This document shows, in pieces, positions 53,152 to 61,525 of a DNA stretch of 64,000 bases. Below the pieces are notes generated by a model that saw only the letters and a list, made by a program, of their open reading frames with translations, made no database searches and had not been told where the DNA came from. Source of the stretch: Planctomycetia bacterium (lineage in GTDB: Bacteria > Planctomycetota > Planctomycetia > Pirellulales > PNKZ01); NCBI GenBank assembly GCA_021413845.1, contig JAIOPP010000094.1, positions 1-64,000 on the forward strand, written 5' to 3'. The position numbers were made by a program, and so were the translations under genes. Each line of letters begins with the position of its first letter. Within the stretch, counting starts at the first letter, position 1.

Positions 53152-54207
53152 TTACTTTGCCGTTGCGGGCGGCGGGGCTTCGATCGAGGCCGTGATCGGC
53201 GGCTTGCTCAACACGAAACGGAAGAGCACTCCGGTTCGTTCGTCGAAGTATTTATACGACGCGGCGAAGAAGACCACGTAACGGTTGTAGGTTTTCACGT
53301 CGACGATCTTCAGCGCTTCGTCACGCTTCGACACTAAGCCCTCGAACCATTGCCGCAGCGTCTTGCGATAGTCGTGGCAAGAAGTGTGCGTTACGCGGAA
53401 GCCCGCCTTCTCGAACTCCTTCGAGAGTTCGGGATACGAAGCCGGTACGTGGCCCGGAAAGAAAAGCTGCGCCACGGTAATCGCCGCCGGGAGCTTGGGC
53501 GTGAGCCGGCAGAAGAAGTGCAACACGAATTTGCCGCCGGGCTTCAGCGCATCGAACAGCTTCTTCAGCACGATCGGATTCTCTTGCGGGCGGACTGCTT
53601 CCCAGGCGCCGATGCTGTAGATCTTATCGTAGTATTCGCGCGGATACTGCGTGGTCACGAAGTTTTCGAGCAACACGCGATAGCCGTAGTTCTCTTGAAT
53701 GAACGCGAGCTGCTCCTTCGAGAGGGTGTAGCCTGTCAGGCCTTCGCGGTCGCCGGTGTGTCGCTCGATATGGCGGAGCATCGAGGCCCAACCGCAGCCG
53801 AGCTCGGCGATCTTCTCGCCGGGCTTAGGGTCGAGCAGTTTCAGAATGTGGTTGGCTTTGTTCGTCTGCGCTTCGATCAGAGTCTCGTCGCCGCGCAGGT
53901 GGTCGGCGCAGGTGTAGAACATGAACTTCGGATCGAGAAAGAGCTTGTAGAACTCATTCGAGACGTCGTAGTGTTCCTCGATGCCGAGCGCCGCGTCTTG
54001 GAATTGCTTGCCGCGTAGAATAAGTCGGCGCAGAAACGATGGCGGCCAAGCTTCGCGAATCCAACGCCTTGCGGACGATTCCGGACCCGTGATGAATCGC
54101 CACACGCGCTCTTCATCGAGCCGCTCGGGATTGTGAATCAAGTAGTTGAGAACGCCGTAGCCGGTGCCGTAGATCAGCGTATCGAAGAAAAAACGAAGAG
54201 CGCGCAT
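53152..54207 (-). CDS. Cyclopropane-fatty-acid-synthase-type SAM methyltransferase
   Basis: A 351-residue methyltransferase of the CFA synthase / mycolic acid cyclopropane synthase superfamily. The family start of the catalytic domain is seen at about 77-103 (EEHYDVSNEFYKLFLDPKFM, 'FYTCADHL'), and the SAM-binding loop is AELGCGWASMLRHIE near 139-153. 'DKIYSIGAWEAVRPQENPIV' replaces the usual 'FEHVG', so one of the residues that position bicarbonate in true CFA synthases is missing. It may therefore methylate lipids rather than cyclopropanate them (inference). The N-terminal 75 residues are shorter than in E. coli Cfa. Single gene. Confidence 0.85.
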   Translation of the reverse strand: MRALRFFFDTLIYGTGYGVLNYLIHNPERLDEERVWRFITGPESSARRWIREAWPPSFLRRLILRGKQFQDAALGIEEHYDVSNEFYKLFLDPKFMFYTCADHLRGDETLIEAQTNKANHILKLLDPKPGEKIAELGCGWASMLRHIERHTGDREGLTGYTLSKEQLAFIQENYGYRVLLENFVTTQYPREYYDKIYSIGAWEAVRPQENPIVLKKLFDALKPGGKFVLHFFCRLTPKLPAAITVAQLFFPGHVPASYPELSKEFEKAGFRVTHTSCHDYRKTLRQWFEGLVSKRDEALKIVDVKTYNRYVVFFAASYKYFDERTGVLFRFVLSKPPITASIEAPPPATAK

Positions 54208-54245
54208 CGTGCTAGGTTACCGATGGATGAGGTCTATGGGATGTG

Positions 54246-56726
54246 TCACTTCGATTGGAATAATTCGCTCTGCACCAACTCATGCACGATCGATCGCAAG
54301 CCGTAACCGCTTTTCGCGGCGGCTTGCACGATGCGCTCGATGGCCGGCTGATCCAAGCCGGTTGCCGGAGCGCCCGTGGAATAGGTGACGAGATGACGCG
54401 TGATGCCTTGCGCCAATCGCTCGGGCTGTGCAATGAGCATCTTGCGTAATTCGCCGATGTCGGCGAAGGGGCGACCGTCCGGAGTTTGGCCGCTGCAATC
54501 TACCGGAAGGCCGTCGCGCCACGTTGGGAGTCCTTGGCGTTTTTGGTATGGCAGCGCCATCACCTCGGCGTCGATCTCGCGGTACTTCGTGCGATAGCCT
54601 CCGGCGACGTCGAAGCTTTCGAGCGCGAATCCGTAGGGATCGAATTTCGCATGGCAAGCCGCGCAGGAGCCCGTTCCTCGATGCAGCGTCAATTGTTCGC
54701 GCAATGTCTTCGCGCCGCGCACGTCGGGCTCGATCGGATTGATATTCGGCGGCGGAGGCGGAATCGGCGTACCGAGCAATCGCTCGGCGACCCACACGCC
54801 GCGCTTGACCGGCGACGTGTTCGTGCCGTTGGCCGTTACCTTCAATACCGAGGGCTGCGTCCACAGCCCTCCGAACGGCGACGACGCGGGCAACGCCACT
54901 TGGCGAAGCTGATGACCTTGCACGGGGGGCAAACTGTAATGCTTGGCGAGGGCTTCATTCACGAGCACCCACGGCGAATCGACGAAGTAAGTCACGCTGA
55001 GATTTTCATCGATCAACCGGCGAAAGTAAGCTTGTGTTTCCAGAATGCTCGAAGGCTTGAGCAGGTTGTTCTTCCCGTACTCGGGATAGAGATTGGCATC
55101 GGGCGAAGTGTCGTCGATCGCTCGCAAGCCGAGCCATTGATTCAGGAAGTCGTTCACGAATCGCGACGACTTCGGATCATGGAGCAGACGCTCGGTTTGC
55201 TCGCGCAGCACTTGCGGATCGCGAAGCTTGCCCGCTCCTGCGAGTTCGAGCAGCTTGTCGTCGGGCGTCGAGTTCCAAAGGAAATACGACAACCGCGAAG
55301 CAAGCGCAAAGTCGTCGAGGCGGCCGGGTTGTTCGATCACGCAGAAAAACTCGGGCGACGTCATCAACGCGGAAACTTGATCGAGAAACACGCGATCGAG
55401 CGTGATGCCGTCGTCGAGTTGCTTCGCAAGCGTGTCGACGATCGCCGTCAGCTCCGAGTCCGTCAGCGGGCGACGAAAGAAACGCGCGCCGATTCGCTGG
55501 AAGGTCGTTTTCATCACGGCTAGAAACTGCTCGCGGTCGATCGATTTCGCCTGTAAATGTTTCGGGCCGGTCGCATTCGCGATGACTTTACGCTGCGCGC
55601 GCAACTCTTCGATCAACGCCGGCGGGAAATCGGCGGTCAACCAGAGATCGCCGGCGAGCGGTAATGTCGGTTGTTCGACATCGATGTATTGCAGTGCCAA
55701 GCCCGGGCCTTTGCATTGCGACGCCTGCGAATTCTTCGGCACCTGAACGCCGAGCCCGAACGGGATAACACGGAGTGCATCGCCGACCGGGGAGCGATCG
55801 TTCAAATCGCGGGTGCGCAAATAGACCTCGGTTTCGATCACGGCCGGTTTTCCCGGCGGCGCTTCCAAGATCGTGAGCAGATCGATGATCTGAGGATACG
55901 CACCGGTGTGACCCGCATAGACGCCGAACGCCATCGGCTTATCGGTCTGATAGCCGTAGACCGCGATGCGCAGCTTGTGCATGCCGGGGCGCGAGGCGGA
56001 GAAGCCGCGGTTCGGGCCGGAAGCCGTGTCGGAATTGAACGAGACTTTCCAGCCGTCGTCGAGTTCGAGAATGTGCCCTTTCGACTGTTCGCTTTCGCGC
56101 GCCACGGAACGAACCACCGCCTGCATGTGCGGCGGATCGGTCGGCTTCGGAGCTTTCGGGACGTATTTCAACATCCAACTTAAAACATCGTCGGTCATCT
56201 TCAGATAACCGGCCGCTCCGGAAGCCGAAAGGGGGAGCGCGGTGCTCACTTTATCGAACCCATCGGTTCGGCCGTCTTCCGGAAGATTCAACCCGACGGT
56301 CGGCCGGACGCCGAACAGGTCGTAGATCGTGTTTGCATATTCCGTGCGGCTCAGGCGGCGAAGCTTGCTTCGTCCTTCCGTCGCTTGTTTCGCGACGAGC
56401 AGCGTCGTGAAGTCGCCGCGGATCCAGTCGACGATCGCTTTGCGTTCCGCCGCGGTAAGCGGCGTTTCGCCATCGGGGGGCATGGCGCCCGACTCGATCT
56501 GGCCGAGCACGCGAAACCAAAGTTGTCGCTCTTCGGCCAGTTGCTCGAGCGAGCGAGGAGCGTCGAGACGGAGCTTCGCTTCCGCGACCTTGTCGCCGTG
56601 GCACTTCGCGCAATGCGCTTGCAAGACGGAGTGAACGCCTGCGCGAAACGAAGTCGCCGCATCCTCGGCCCTTGCGACGACAGAATCGGCAACGATGAAG
56701 CAAAACAGAATCAGAACACGATGCAT
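54246..56726 (-). CDS. Exported planctomycete cytochrome with DUF1587/1592/1588/1585/1595 domains
   Basis: An 826-residue exported protein. ATG 56726 starts signal peptide MHRVLILFCFIVADSVVARA; longer frames upstream are antisense noise. A haem site CAKCH is at residues 39-43, within a short planctomycete-type cytochrome c domain (AGVHSVLQAHCAKCHGDK). A DUF1587-like block ('LRRLSRTEYANTIYDLFGV') follows, then DUF1592/DUF1588 blocks ('ASRLSYFLWNSTPDDKLLEL', 'HYSLPP', 'RGVWVAERLLGTPIPPPPPN', 'TGSCAACHAKFDPYGFALES') and the DUF1585 end ('RHLVTYSTGAPATG'). A second CxxCH is in the DUF1588 region. It is encoded 77 bp downstream of DUF1552, its standard partner. The function of the pair is unproven; electron transfer at the cell surface is inferred. 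Confidence 0.9.
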   Translation of the reverse strand: MHRVLILFCFIVADSVVARAEDAATSFRAGVHSVLQAHCAKCHGDKVAEAKLRLDAPRSLEQLAEERQLWFRVLGQIESGAMPPDGETPLTAAERKAIVDWIRGDFTTLLVAKQATEGRSKLRRLSRTEYANTIYDLFGVRPTVGLNLPEDGRTDGFDKVSTALPLSASGAAGYLKMTDDVLSWMLKYVPKAPKPTDPPHMQAVVRSVARESEQSKGHILELDDGWKVSFNSDTASGPNRGFSASRPGMHKLRIAVYGYQTDKPMAFGVYAGHTGAYPQIIDLLTILEAPPGKPAVIETEVYLRTRDLNDRSPVGDALRVIPFGLGVQVPKNSQASQCKGPGLALQYIDVEQPTLPLAGDLWLTADFPPALIEELRAQRKVIANATGPKHLQAKSIDREQFLAVMKTTFQRIGARFFRRPLTDSELTAIVDTLAKQLDDGITLDRVFLDQVSALMTSPEFFCVIEQPGRLDDFALASRLSYFLWNSTPDDKLLELAGAGKLRDPQVLREQTERLLHDPKSSRFVNDFLNQWLGLRAIDDTSPDANLYPEYGKNNLLKPSSILETQAYFRRLIDENLSVTYFVDSPWVLVNEALAKHYSLPPVQGHQLRQVALPASSPFGGLWTQPSVLKVTANGTNTSPVKRGVWVAERLLGTPIPPPPPNINPIEPDVRGAKTLREQLTLHRGTGSCAACHAKFDPYGFALESFDVAGGYRTKYREIDAEVMALPYQKRQGLPTWRDGLPVDCSGQTPDGRPFADIGELRKMLIAQPERLAQGITRHLVTYSTGAPATGLDQPAIERIVQAAAKSGYGLRSIVHELVQSELFQSK

Positions 56727-56803
56727 GCCGACGACTCTCCGGACGGAATTAACTACGAAAACAAGATATGAGCATTGCGCTGTTCGACGTTTCGGCGCAG
56801 CGG

Positions 56804-58078
56804 TTAGATCAAGCCGTCGATCGTCCCCGAGCCCGAGCCGAATTTGTCGGCCTCGACGCCGAACTTTTGCAGCATGCTGACAAACAGCTTTCCGAGCGGC
56901 GTGTTGTGCTTCACGTCGCCGGCGATGTGGCGACCGTGTTTGTACTTGCCCCCGGCGAGCAAGATCGGCAAGTTGCTTGTGCCGTGGCCGCTGGCATCGC
57001 CCAGGTTGCTGCCGATGAGCACCTGCGTATTGTCCAGCAGCGTGCCCGACTCTTCTTTCGTATTGCGTAGCGAGAGGAGGAAATCGCGGAACGCTTCGCA
57101 TTCGGTTCGTTCGATGATCCGCAGTTGTTCGATCTTCGCCGGATTGCGGCCGTGGTGCGAGAGGCCGTGATGGTCTTCGCTCACGCCGGAGATCGGCGGC
57201 TTCAGATCCATGCCGCGAATGAAGATCGAAACGACGCGCGTCGAGTCGGTTTGCAGCGCGAGCTTAGCGAGGCCGAACATAAGGCGTGCGCGGCCGATCG
57301 TGTCGGCGCGGTCGATCGCATCGGAAGGGGCCGGATCGGCGACTTTGGGTTTCGGCCGGACGACCCAGGCCTCGTCGGCCAGCAATTGCCGCTCCATATC
57401 GCGCACGGCCTCGGCGTAGTCGGTAACTTGTTGCTGATCGCGATTGCTGAGCTTCGGTTTGAGCGCCTCGAAGCGATCGCCCATCCGATCGAGAATGCTC
57501 TGCCCTCGCTTGAGCCGAGCGAGTTCGTTCTCGACATCCTTCGCGTTGCCCGCCAAGAACATGCGCGCGAAGATTTCCGAGGGCTTGTGCAAGGCCGGAA
57601 CGGCGGCGCCGCTGGTCGTGTAGGTGAGCGAGCTACCTCCTTCGATCGTCGCCAGCGACAGGAGCGGAAACCGCGTGGCGTTGCCCACATGCTTTGCGGC
57701 CAGATAATCGAGCGAGACGGTGTTCCGGAATCCACCGGCGGTCGGATGCTTGGCGCTCGTGAGGAAGCATGCCTCCGAGGCGTGGTCGCCGCCGATGTCG
57801 GGATGCGAAATTCCGGAGAACACGGTGAAGTTGTTCCGCAGATCGCCGAGCACCTTCAAATATTCGCTCGGTTCGTAACCCGTGCCGGAAGTCTTGGGAA
57901 AAAACGACTCGCCGTACAAGCCGAAGCCGGTGCAAATGCTCACGATCCGTTGCGGCGGTGCCGTTTCGCCCGCAGCGCACAAACTTTCCAACCAAGGCAG
58001 CGTCAGCAGCGCCGAACCAGCCTGCAGAAATTGCCGGCGCGAAGGTTGAATCGGAGCGCGGAATGTCGAGTCGAACAT
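56804..58078 (-). CDS. DUF1552 protein, Tat-exported
   Basis: A 424-residue DUF1552 protein, related to the DUF1501 group. Tat motif SRRQFLQAGSALLTLPWLES at 13-32. Family blocks: 'GFGLYGESFFPKTSGTGYEP', 'NFTVFSGISHPDIGGDHASE', 'SLDYLAAKHVGNATRFPLLS' and 'LGDASGHGTSNLPILLAGGK' followed by YKHGRH. First gene of the DUF1552-DUF1592 pair, whose members are nearly always neighbours in planctomycetes and are presumed to work together outside the cytoplasm. Confidence 0.92.
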   Translation of the reverse strand: MFDSTFRAPIQPSRRQFLQAGSALLTLPWLESLCAAGETAPPQRIVSICTGFGLYGESFFPKTSGTGYEPSEYLKVLGDLRNNFTVFSGISHPDIGGDHASEACFLTSAKHPTAGGFRNTVSLDYLAAKHVGNATRFPLLSLATIEGGSSLTYTTSGAAVPALHKPSEIFARMFLAGNAKDVENELARLKRGQSILDRMGDRFEALKPKLSNRDQQQVTDYAEAVRDMERQLLADEAWVVRPKPKVADPAPSDAIDRADTIGRARLMFGLAKLALQTDSTRVVSIFIRGMDLKPPISGVSEDHHGLSHHGRNPAKIEQLRIIERTECEAFRDFLLSLRNTKEESGTLLDNTQVLIGSNLGDASGHGTSNLPILLAGGKYKHGRHIAGDVKHNTPLGKLFVSMLQKFGVEADKFGSGSGTIDGLI

Positions 58079-58464
58079 GCAAAGACCTTAGCGGGCGGAA
58101 ACTCAAGGGAGCGATCGTCGCACGATGCGGGCAACGATGTGGTGAAAGTATAATCTAGCAGCAGCGAAACGTCGAAAGTATATGCGAAACCGAACCCAAA
58201 GTAGCAGGCACGTTCCACGTGCCGTCCGCCACTTGCGTCGTTCGGAGATGGAGTCGGATCGGGTTGTTTCGAGTCCGCCGTGGCTACGGCACGTGGAACG
58301 TGCCTGCTACTTTTCTCAGTCCGCAACGAACTCGTAATTGAGCCCACGAGATTGGGTAAGTGCCTTCGTATTTCAGAAGACTCAAAGCATGGTGATCGAA
58401 TACAATCAGCTGTGGATCGACGGTACTTTATTCGGACGATCGTGGAACCAGGCGAATATCGACA
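58079..58464. other. Divergent intergenic region holding a REP-like element
   Basis: 386 bp between the DUF1552 gene and the peroxiredoxin gene. It is largely taken up by the 116-bp inverted repeat at 58198-58313. No small gene seen. Confidence 0.5.
58198..58313. repeat. REP-like inverted repeat pair, 2 x 28 bp perfect
   Basis: 58198-58225 and 58286-58313 are exact reverse complements (28 of 28). Each arm contains its own hairpin GGCACGT-TCC-ACGTGCC (7-bp stem, 3-base loop), so the element is two REP-type hairpins in opposite orientation around a 60-bp spacer. Similar GTAGCAGGCAC-starting sequences are, as far as I recall, scattered in planctomycete genomes; a second copy is not seen in this window. 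Confidence 0.85.
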
Positions 58465-58938
58465 ATGGCAAATCAATCGATCGGCGTCGGTGATCGCGCT
58501 CCGAGTTTCACCGTCGAAACTCACGACGGTCGCCGCTTCTCGCTAGCCGATTTCGTCGGCAAGCAGGTGGTCGTCGTCTATTTCTATCCCAAAGATGGGA
58601 CGAAGATCTGCACGGCCGAAGCGTGTGCATTTCGAGACTCGTTCGAAGATTTTACGAAGGCGGGAGCCGCCGTGATCGGCATCAGCGCCGACACGCTGGA
58701 GCGGCACCGCGAGTTCGCGGCGAAAGAGCGATTGCCGTTTACGCTCGTCAGCGATGCCGACGGCAAACTTCGCAAGCTGTTCGGCGTGCCGACCACGCTG
58801 TGGCTCATTCCCGGCCGCGTGACGTACGTGATCGATCGTCACGGCGTCGTGCGCCACGTCTTTAATTCGCTATTCACTTCCGACAAGCACGTCGCCGAAG
58901 CGTTGGCGATCGTCAAACAGCTCGAACTGGAAAAATAG
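58465..58938 (+). CDS. Peroxiredoxin (BCP/PrxQ type)
   Basis: A 157-residue thiol peroxidase. The peroxidatic Cys49 and resolving Cys54 are five residues apart in TKICTAEACAFRD, the PrxQ/BCP pattern; the usual Pro in TPGC is replaced by Lys. 'VVVVYFYPKDGT', 'GISADTLERHREFAAKERLP' and 'TYVIDRHGVVRHVF' are family blocks. It reduces hydroperoxides using thioredoxin. No signal peptide, so cytoplasmic. ATG 58465 follows the REP-like element by 151 bp. Confidence 0.93.
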   Translation: MANQSIGVGDRAPSFTVETHDGRRFSLADFVGKQVVVVYFYPKDGTKICTAEACAFRDSFEDFTKAGAAVIGISADTLERHREFAAKERLPFTLVSDADGKLRKLFGVPTTLWLIPGRVTYVIDRHGVVRHVFNSLFTSDKHVAEALAIVKQLELEK

Positions 58939-58964
58939 AGCGAGAGTCGGGCCGTCGTCGGATT

Positions 58965-59825
58965 CTACTTCTTGCGCGCGATCACGCGATGGTAGTGCAG
59001 CAGCACTTCTCGATTCACGACGCGCTTCACCCCTTCGACCAAGCAGCGCGGTTCGTTGTCTTCCTGGCCGAGCCGCATGATTTCGGGAAGCGGAGTTCCC
59101 GGCGGAACGGTAAACGTCGATTGCTGGATGATCTGATTTCCGGCATCGAGCTCCGGCACGATGAAGTGGCAGGTCGCACCGAACGTCAGCATGCGCGCGG
59201 CATACGCATCGTGATACGGACGAATGCCCTTGAAGCTCGGCAGCAAGCCGTGGTGTAAGTTGATGATCCGGCCGCCAGCATATTTCCAGCAACTGGCAGC
59301 GGGAAGGATGCGCATGTAGCGCGCCAGAATGATGTAATCGATGTCGTGTTCGTCGCAAAGCTCGATCATTCGATCGTCGTCGGCGAGCCCTTTGTCGTCG
59401 CCGATCGATTCCCACGGGACATCGAACTGTTCGGCCAACGCGCGGCAATTCGGACGATTGCCGATCATCAACGCCGCTTCGGCCCGAATCTCGCCGTCGC
59501 GAATCGCACGCAACAGCGCGAGAGGCGGCTCCTGGCGATACGTGGCGCAGATCGCGATCCTCGGCCGCGACGGTCGAAGATCGGGCGACCAAACGCGAAC
59601 CGAAAGCCCTTTCTCGCGGCCGATCTCCGTCAGGGCATTGCGCAGGGCCGGAAAATCGGCGACTTCCATTTGTGCCCGACAGAGCATCGCGAAGACCCGT
59701 TCTTCGTCGTGGTCGTACATCTGAATCTCGGCGATGTTCGCCCCTTGATCCGTGACGAAGTGGATGATCGGATCGGCGAGCCCTTTGTGGTCGGGCCCGA
59801 CGGCGGTAACGACGATCTGCATCAT
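58965..59825 (-). CDS. purU: Formyltetrahydrofolate deformylase PurU
   Basis: A 286-residue enzyme that hydrolyses 10-formyl-THF to formate and THF. An N-terminal ACT domain (about 1-80, MMQIVVTAVGPDHKGLADPI) is followed by a formyltransferase-fold domain with 'ICATYRQEPPLALLRAIRDG', 'MIGNRPNCRALAEQFDVPWE', 'YIILARYMRILP', 'INLHHGLLPSFKG' (catalytic Asn and His) and 'ATCHFIVPELDAGNQIIQQ' (catalytic Asp). PurN-type enzymes lack the ACT domain, which supports PurU. ATG 59825 gives the standard N-terminus; upstream in-frame sequence to 60050 does not belong. Confidence 0.93.
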   Translation of the reverse strand: MMQIVVTAVGPDHKGLADPIIHFVTDQGANIAEIQMYDHDEERVFAMLCRAQMEVADFPALRNALTEIGREKGLSVRVWSPDLRPSRPRIAICATYRQEPPLALLRAIRDGEIRAEAALMIGNRPNCRALAEQFDVPWESIGDDKGLADDDRMIELCDEHDIDYIILARYMRILPAASCWKYAGGRIINLHHGLLPSFKGIRPYHDAYAARMLTFGATCHFIVPELDAGNQIIQQSTFTVPPGTPLPEIMRLGQEDNEPRCLVEGVKRVVNREVLLHYHRVIARKK

Positions 59826-60432
59826 GGAACGGCAAGTCCTAGAACGGAAACGGAGCGATCTAACGGAAGCGCAGGCGGCACGACACCGGAAGGTATAGAC
59901 GATAGCAAAAGCCGGTCGGCTTTGTCTTTGCCTCGCGGAGTGTTGGGTAATCCTACCTCGAATTCGGTCGCACAGGCTCGATCTTCGAGTCTGAGTTTGC
60001 TGCCGATTGAATCGCTGTAAGTTGCTGTAGGCGTAGTGATTTAGATGCAATCTTGCTGAGTAGTAGCTTTAGCTCTCAGGTGGACACTCGCCACGGCGCC
60101 TAAGATACGGACGAATCGGTTGCCCGTAACGTTAGGCGGATGCCGTTGAGATTGTCGTTTGTTTCAGTCGCAACGCATTTGCTGGTATGTACTTGGGGCG
60201 ATCGCATGCGAGGCGGCGCAAACCCCATATCGGGTCGACTGGTGTTGACTTAAAGCCTCTACTTGTCAAGATGGGTGCTTCTAGCAAATGTGGAAGCACT
60301 TTCGGGAATGTGCCCCCAATCGGCCGCGAAACGGCGAAGGATTGCCGGCGGCCACGCGCTCCCACACGAATGCCACCGCATCGGGGCAGGTTCGTGTACG
60401 CGCGGAAGAGTCCGAAACAGGGAAAGTAATCA
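59826..60432. other. Divergent intergenic region, 607 bp
   Basis: The region between purU and the desaturase gene. It holds a 7-bp perfect inverted repeat with an 11-base loop (GTGCTTC 60275-60281, GAAGCAC 60293-60299) and a TTGACT 30 bases before it. Short open frames here have no support. No RNA gene recognised. Confidence 0.4.
60275..60299. promoter_or_regulatory. Inverted repeat upstream of the desaturase gene
   Basis: GTGCTTC and GAAGCAC separated by 11 bases, 134 bases before the start codon. Could be an operator or a leader hairpin; evidence is the symmetry only. Confidence 0.3.
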
Positions 60433-61488
60433 ATGATCCAAAATTCGGAACACGTGCTCACCAAGATGTACTCCGCAGAGACGGCTGCCGCGGAAGTGCC
60501 GACCGGTACGATCACGGCAGACTCTCCGAACGACGCTCGTTGGCATGCCCGACTCGACGCCGGCGGCCGACTACCGAAGCCGGCTTCGGTTCGCACGAAG
60601 TCGATCATGTGGGACTACACGCTCTCGTTCATCGTGTTTCACGCCGTCTCGTTGCTCGCGTTCTTTCCCTACTTTTTCAGTTGGACGGGCGTCGCGCTCG
60701 CCGTCGCCGGGATGTACGTCTTCGGCACGCTCGGCATCAACCTTTGCTTTCATCGTTTGCTCACGCATCAAGGCCTGATCGTTCCGAAGTGGCTGGAGCA
60801 TACGCTCGCGATTTTGGGTGTTTGTTGCGTACAAGATACGCCGGCCAAATGGGTCGCGATCCATCGCTTGCACCACCAACATTCCGATGAACAACCCGAT
60901 CCGCATAGCCCGCTCGTCAATCTCTTTTGGGGCCACATGGGCTGGCTGCTCGTCGACAATGTGCAGATCAACAATCTGAACCACTATGAAAAGTATGCCC
61001 GCGACGTATTGAAAGACCCGTTCTATTTCGCGCTGGAGCGCAAGCTGATGTGGGTCTGGGTCAACATCGCCAGTTGGGGCGTCTTCTTTTTGGGTGGCTT
61101 TCTCGTTGAATATGCCCTGTCGCGTAATGTTTCTTCGGCCGTGCAGTTCGGCTGGAGCGTGTTGATCTGGGGGGCATTCGTTCGAACGGTCCTTGTCTGG
61201 CATGTTACTTGGAGCGTCAATTCGCTGGCGCATGTTTGGGGGTATCGCAACTACGAGACCGATGAAAATAGCCGCAACAATTGGTTCGTCGGCCTTGTCA
61301 GCAACGGCGAAGGGTGGCACAACAATCACCATGCCGATCAGCGCAGTGCGAAGCATGGGCACAAGTGGTGGGAGCTCGACGTCACTTGGTTGACCATCAA
61401 GTTCCTCTCGGCGGTCGGGCTCGCGAAGAGTGTGGTCGAGCCGAGCCACCGATTGGATAACGTCAAACTAAGCAACACGTCCTCCTAA
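60433..61488 (+). CDS. Acyl-CoA / fatty acid desaturase (membrane di-iron)
   Basis: A 351-residue integral membrane desaturase that introduces a double bond into fatty acyl chains. The three histidine boxes that bind the di-iron centre are intact: HRLLTH, HRLHHQH and HNNHH, in order, with the usual spacing. Four hydrophobic segments flank them (about 58-95 and 195-245). The first 50 residues are a soluble extension. GGGAAAG precedes ATG 60433. A ketoacyl-synthase homologue starts 37 bp downstream on the same strand, suggesting a fatty-acid unit. Delta-9 specificity is likely from the box pattern but not certain. Confidence 0.92.
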   Translation: MIQNSEHVLTKMYSAETAAAEVPTGTITADSPNDARWHARLDAGGRLPKPASVRTKSIMWDYTLSFIVFHAVSLLAFFPYFFSWTGVALAVAGMYVFGTLGINLCFHRLLTHQGLIVPKWLEHTLAILGVCCVQDTPAKWVAIHRLHHQHSDEQPDPHSPLVNLFWGHMGWLLVDNVQINNLNHYEKYARDVLKDPFYFALERKLMWVWVNIASWGVFFLGGFLVEYALSRNVSSAVQFGWSVLIWGAFVRTVLVWHVTWSVNSLAHVWGYRNYETDENSRNNWFVGLVSNGEGWHNNHHADQRSAKHGHKWWELDVTWLTIKFLSAVGLAKSVVEPSHRLDNVKLSNTSS

Positions 61489-61525
61489 CGACGGTGCGGA
61501 AGAGAGCGGACGGACAAGCCCAAGC

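Noticed and set aside
60126-60140. GTTAGGC resembling an integron attC core
   Set aside because: No matching RYYYAAC arm at the proper distance and no integrase gene in the window.
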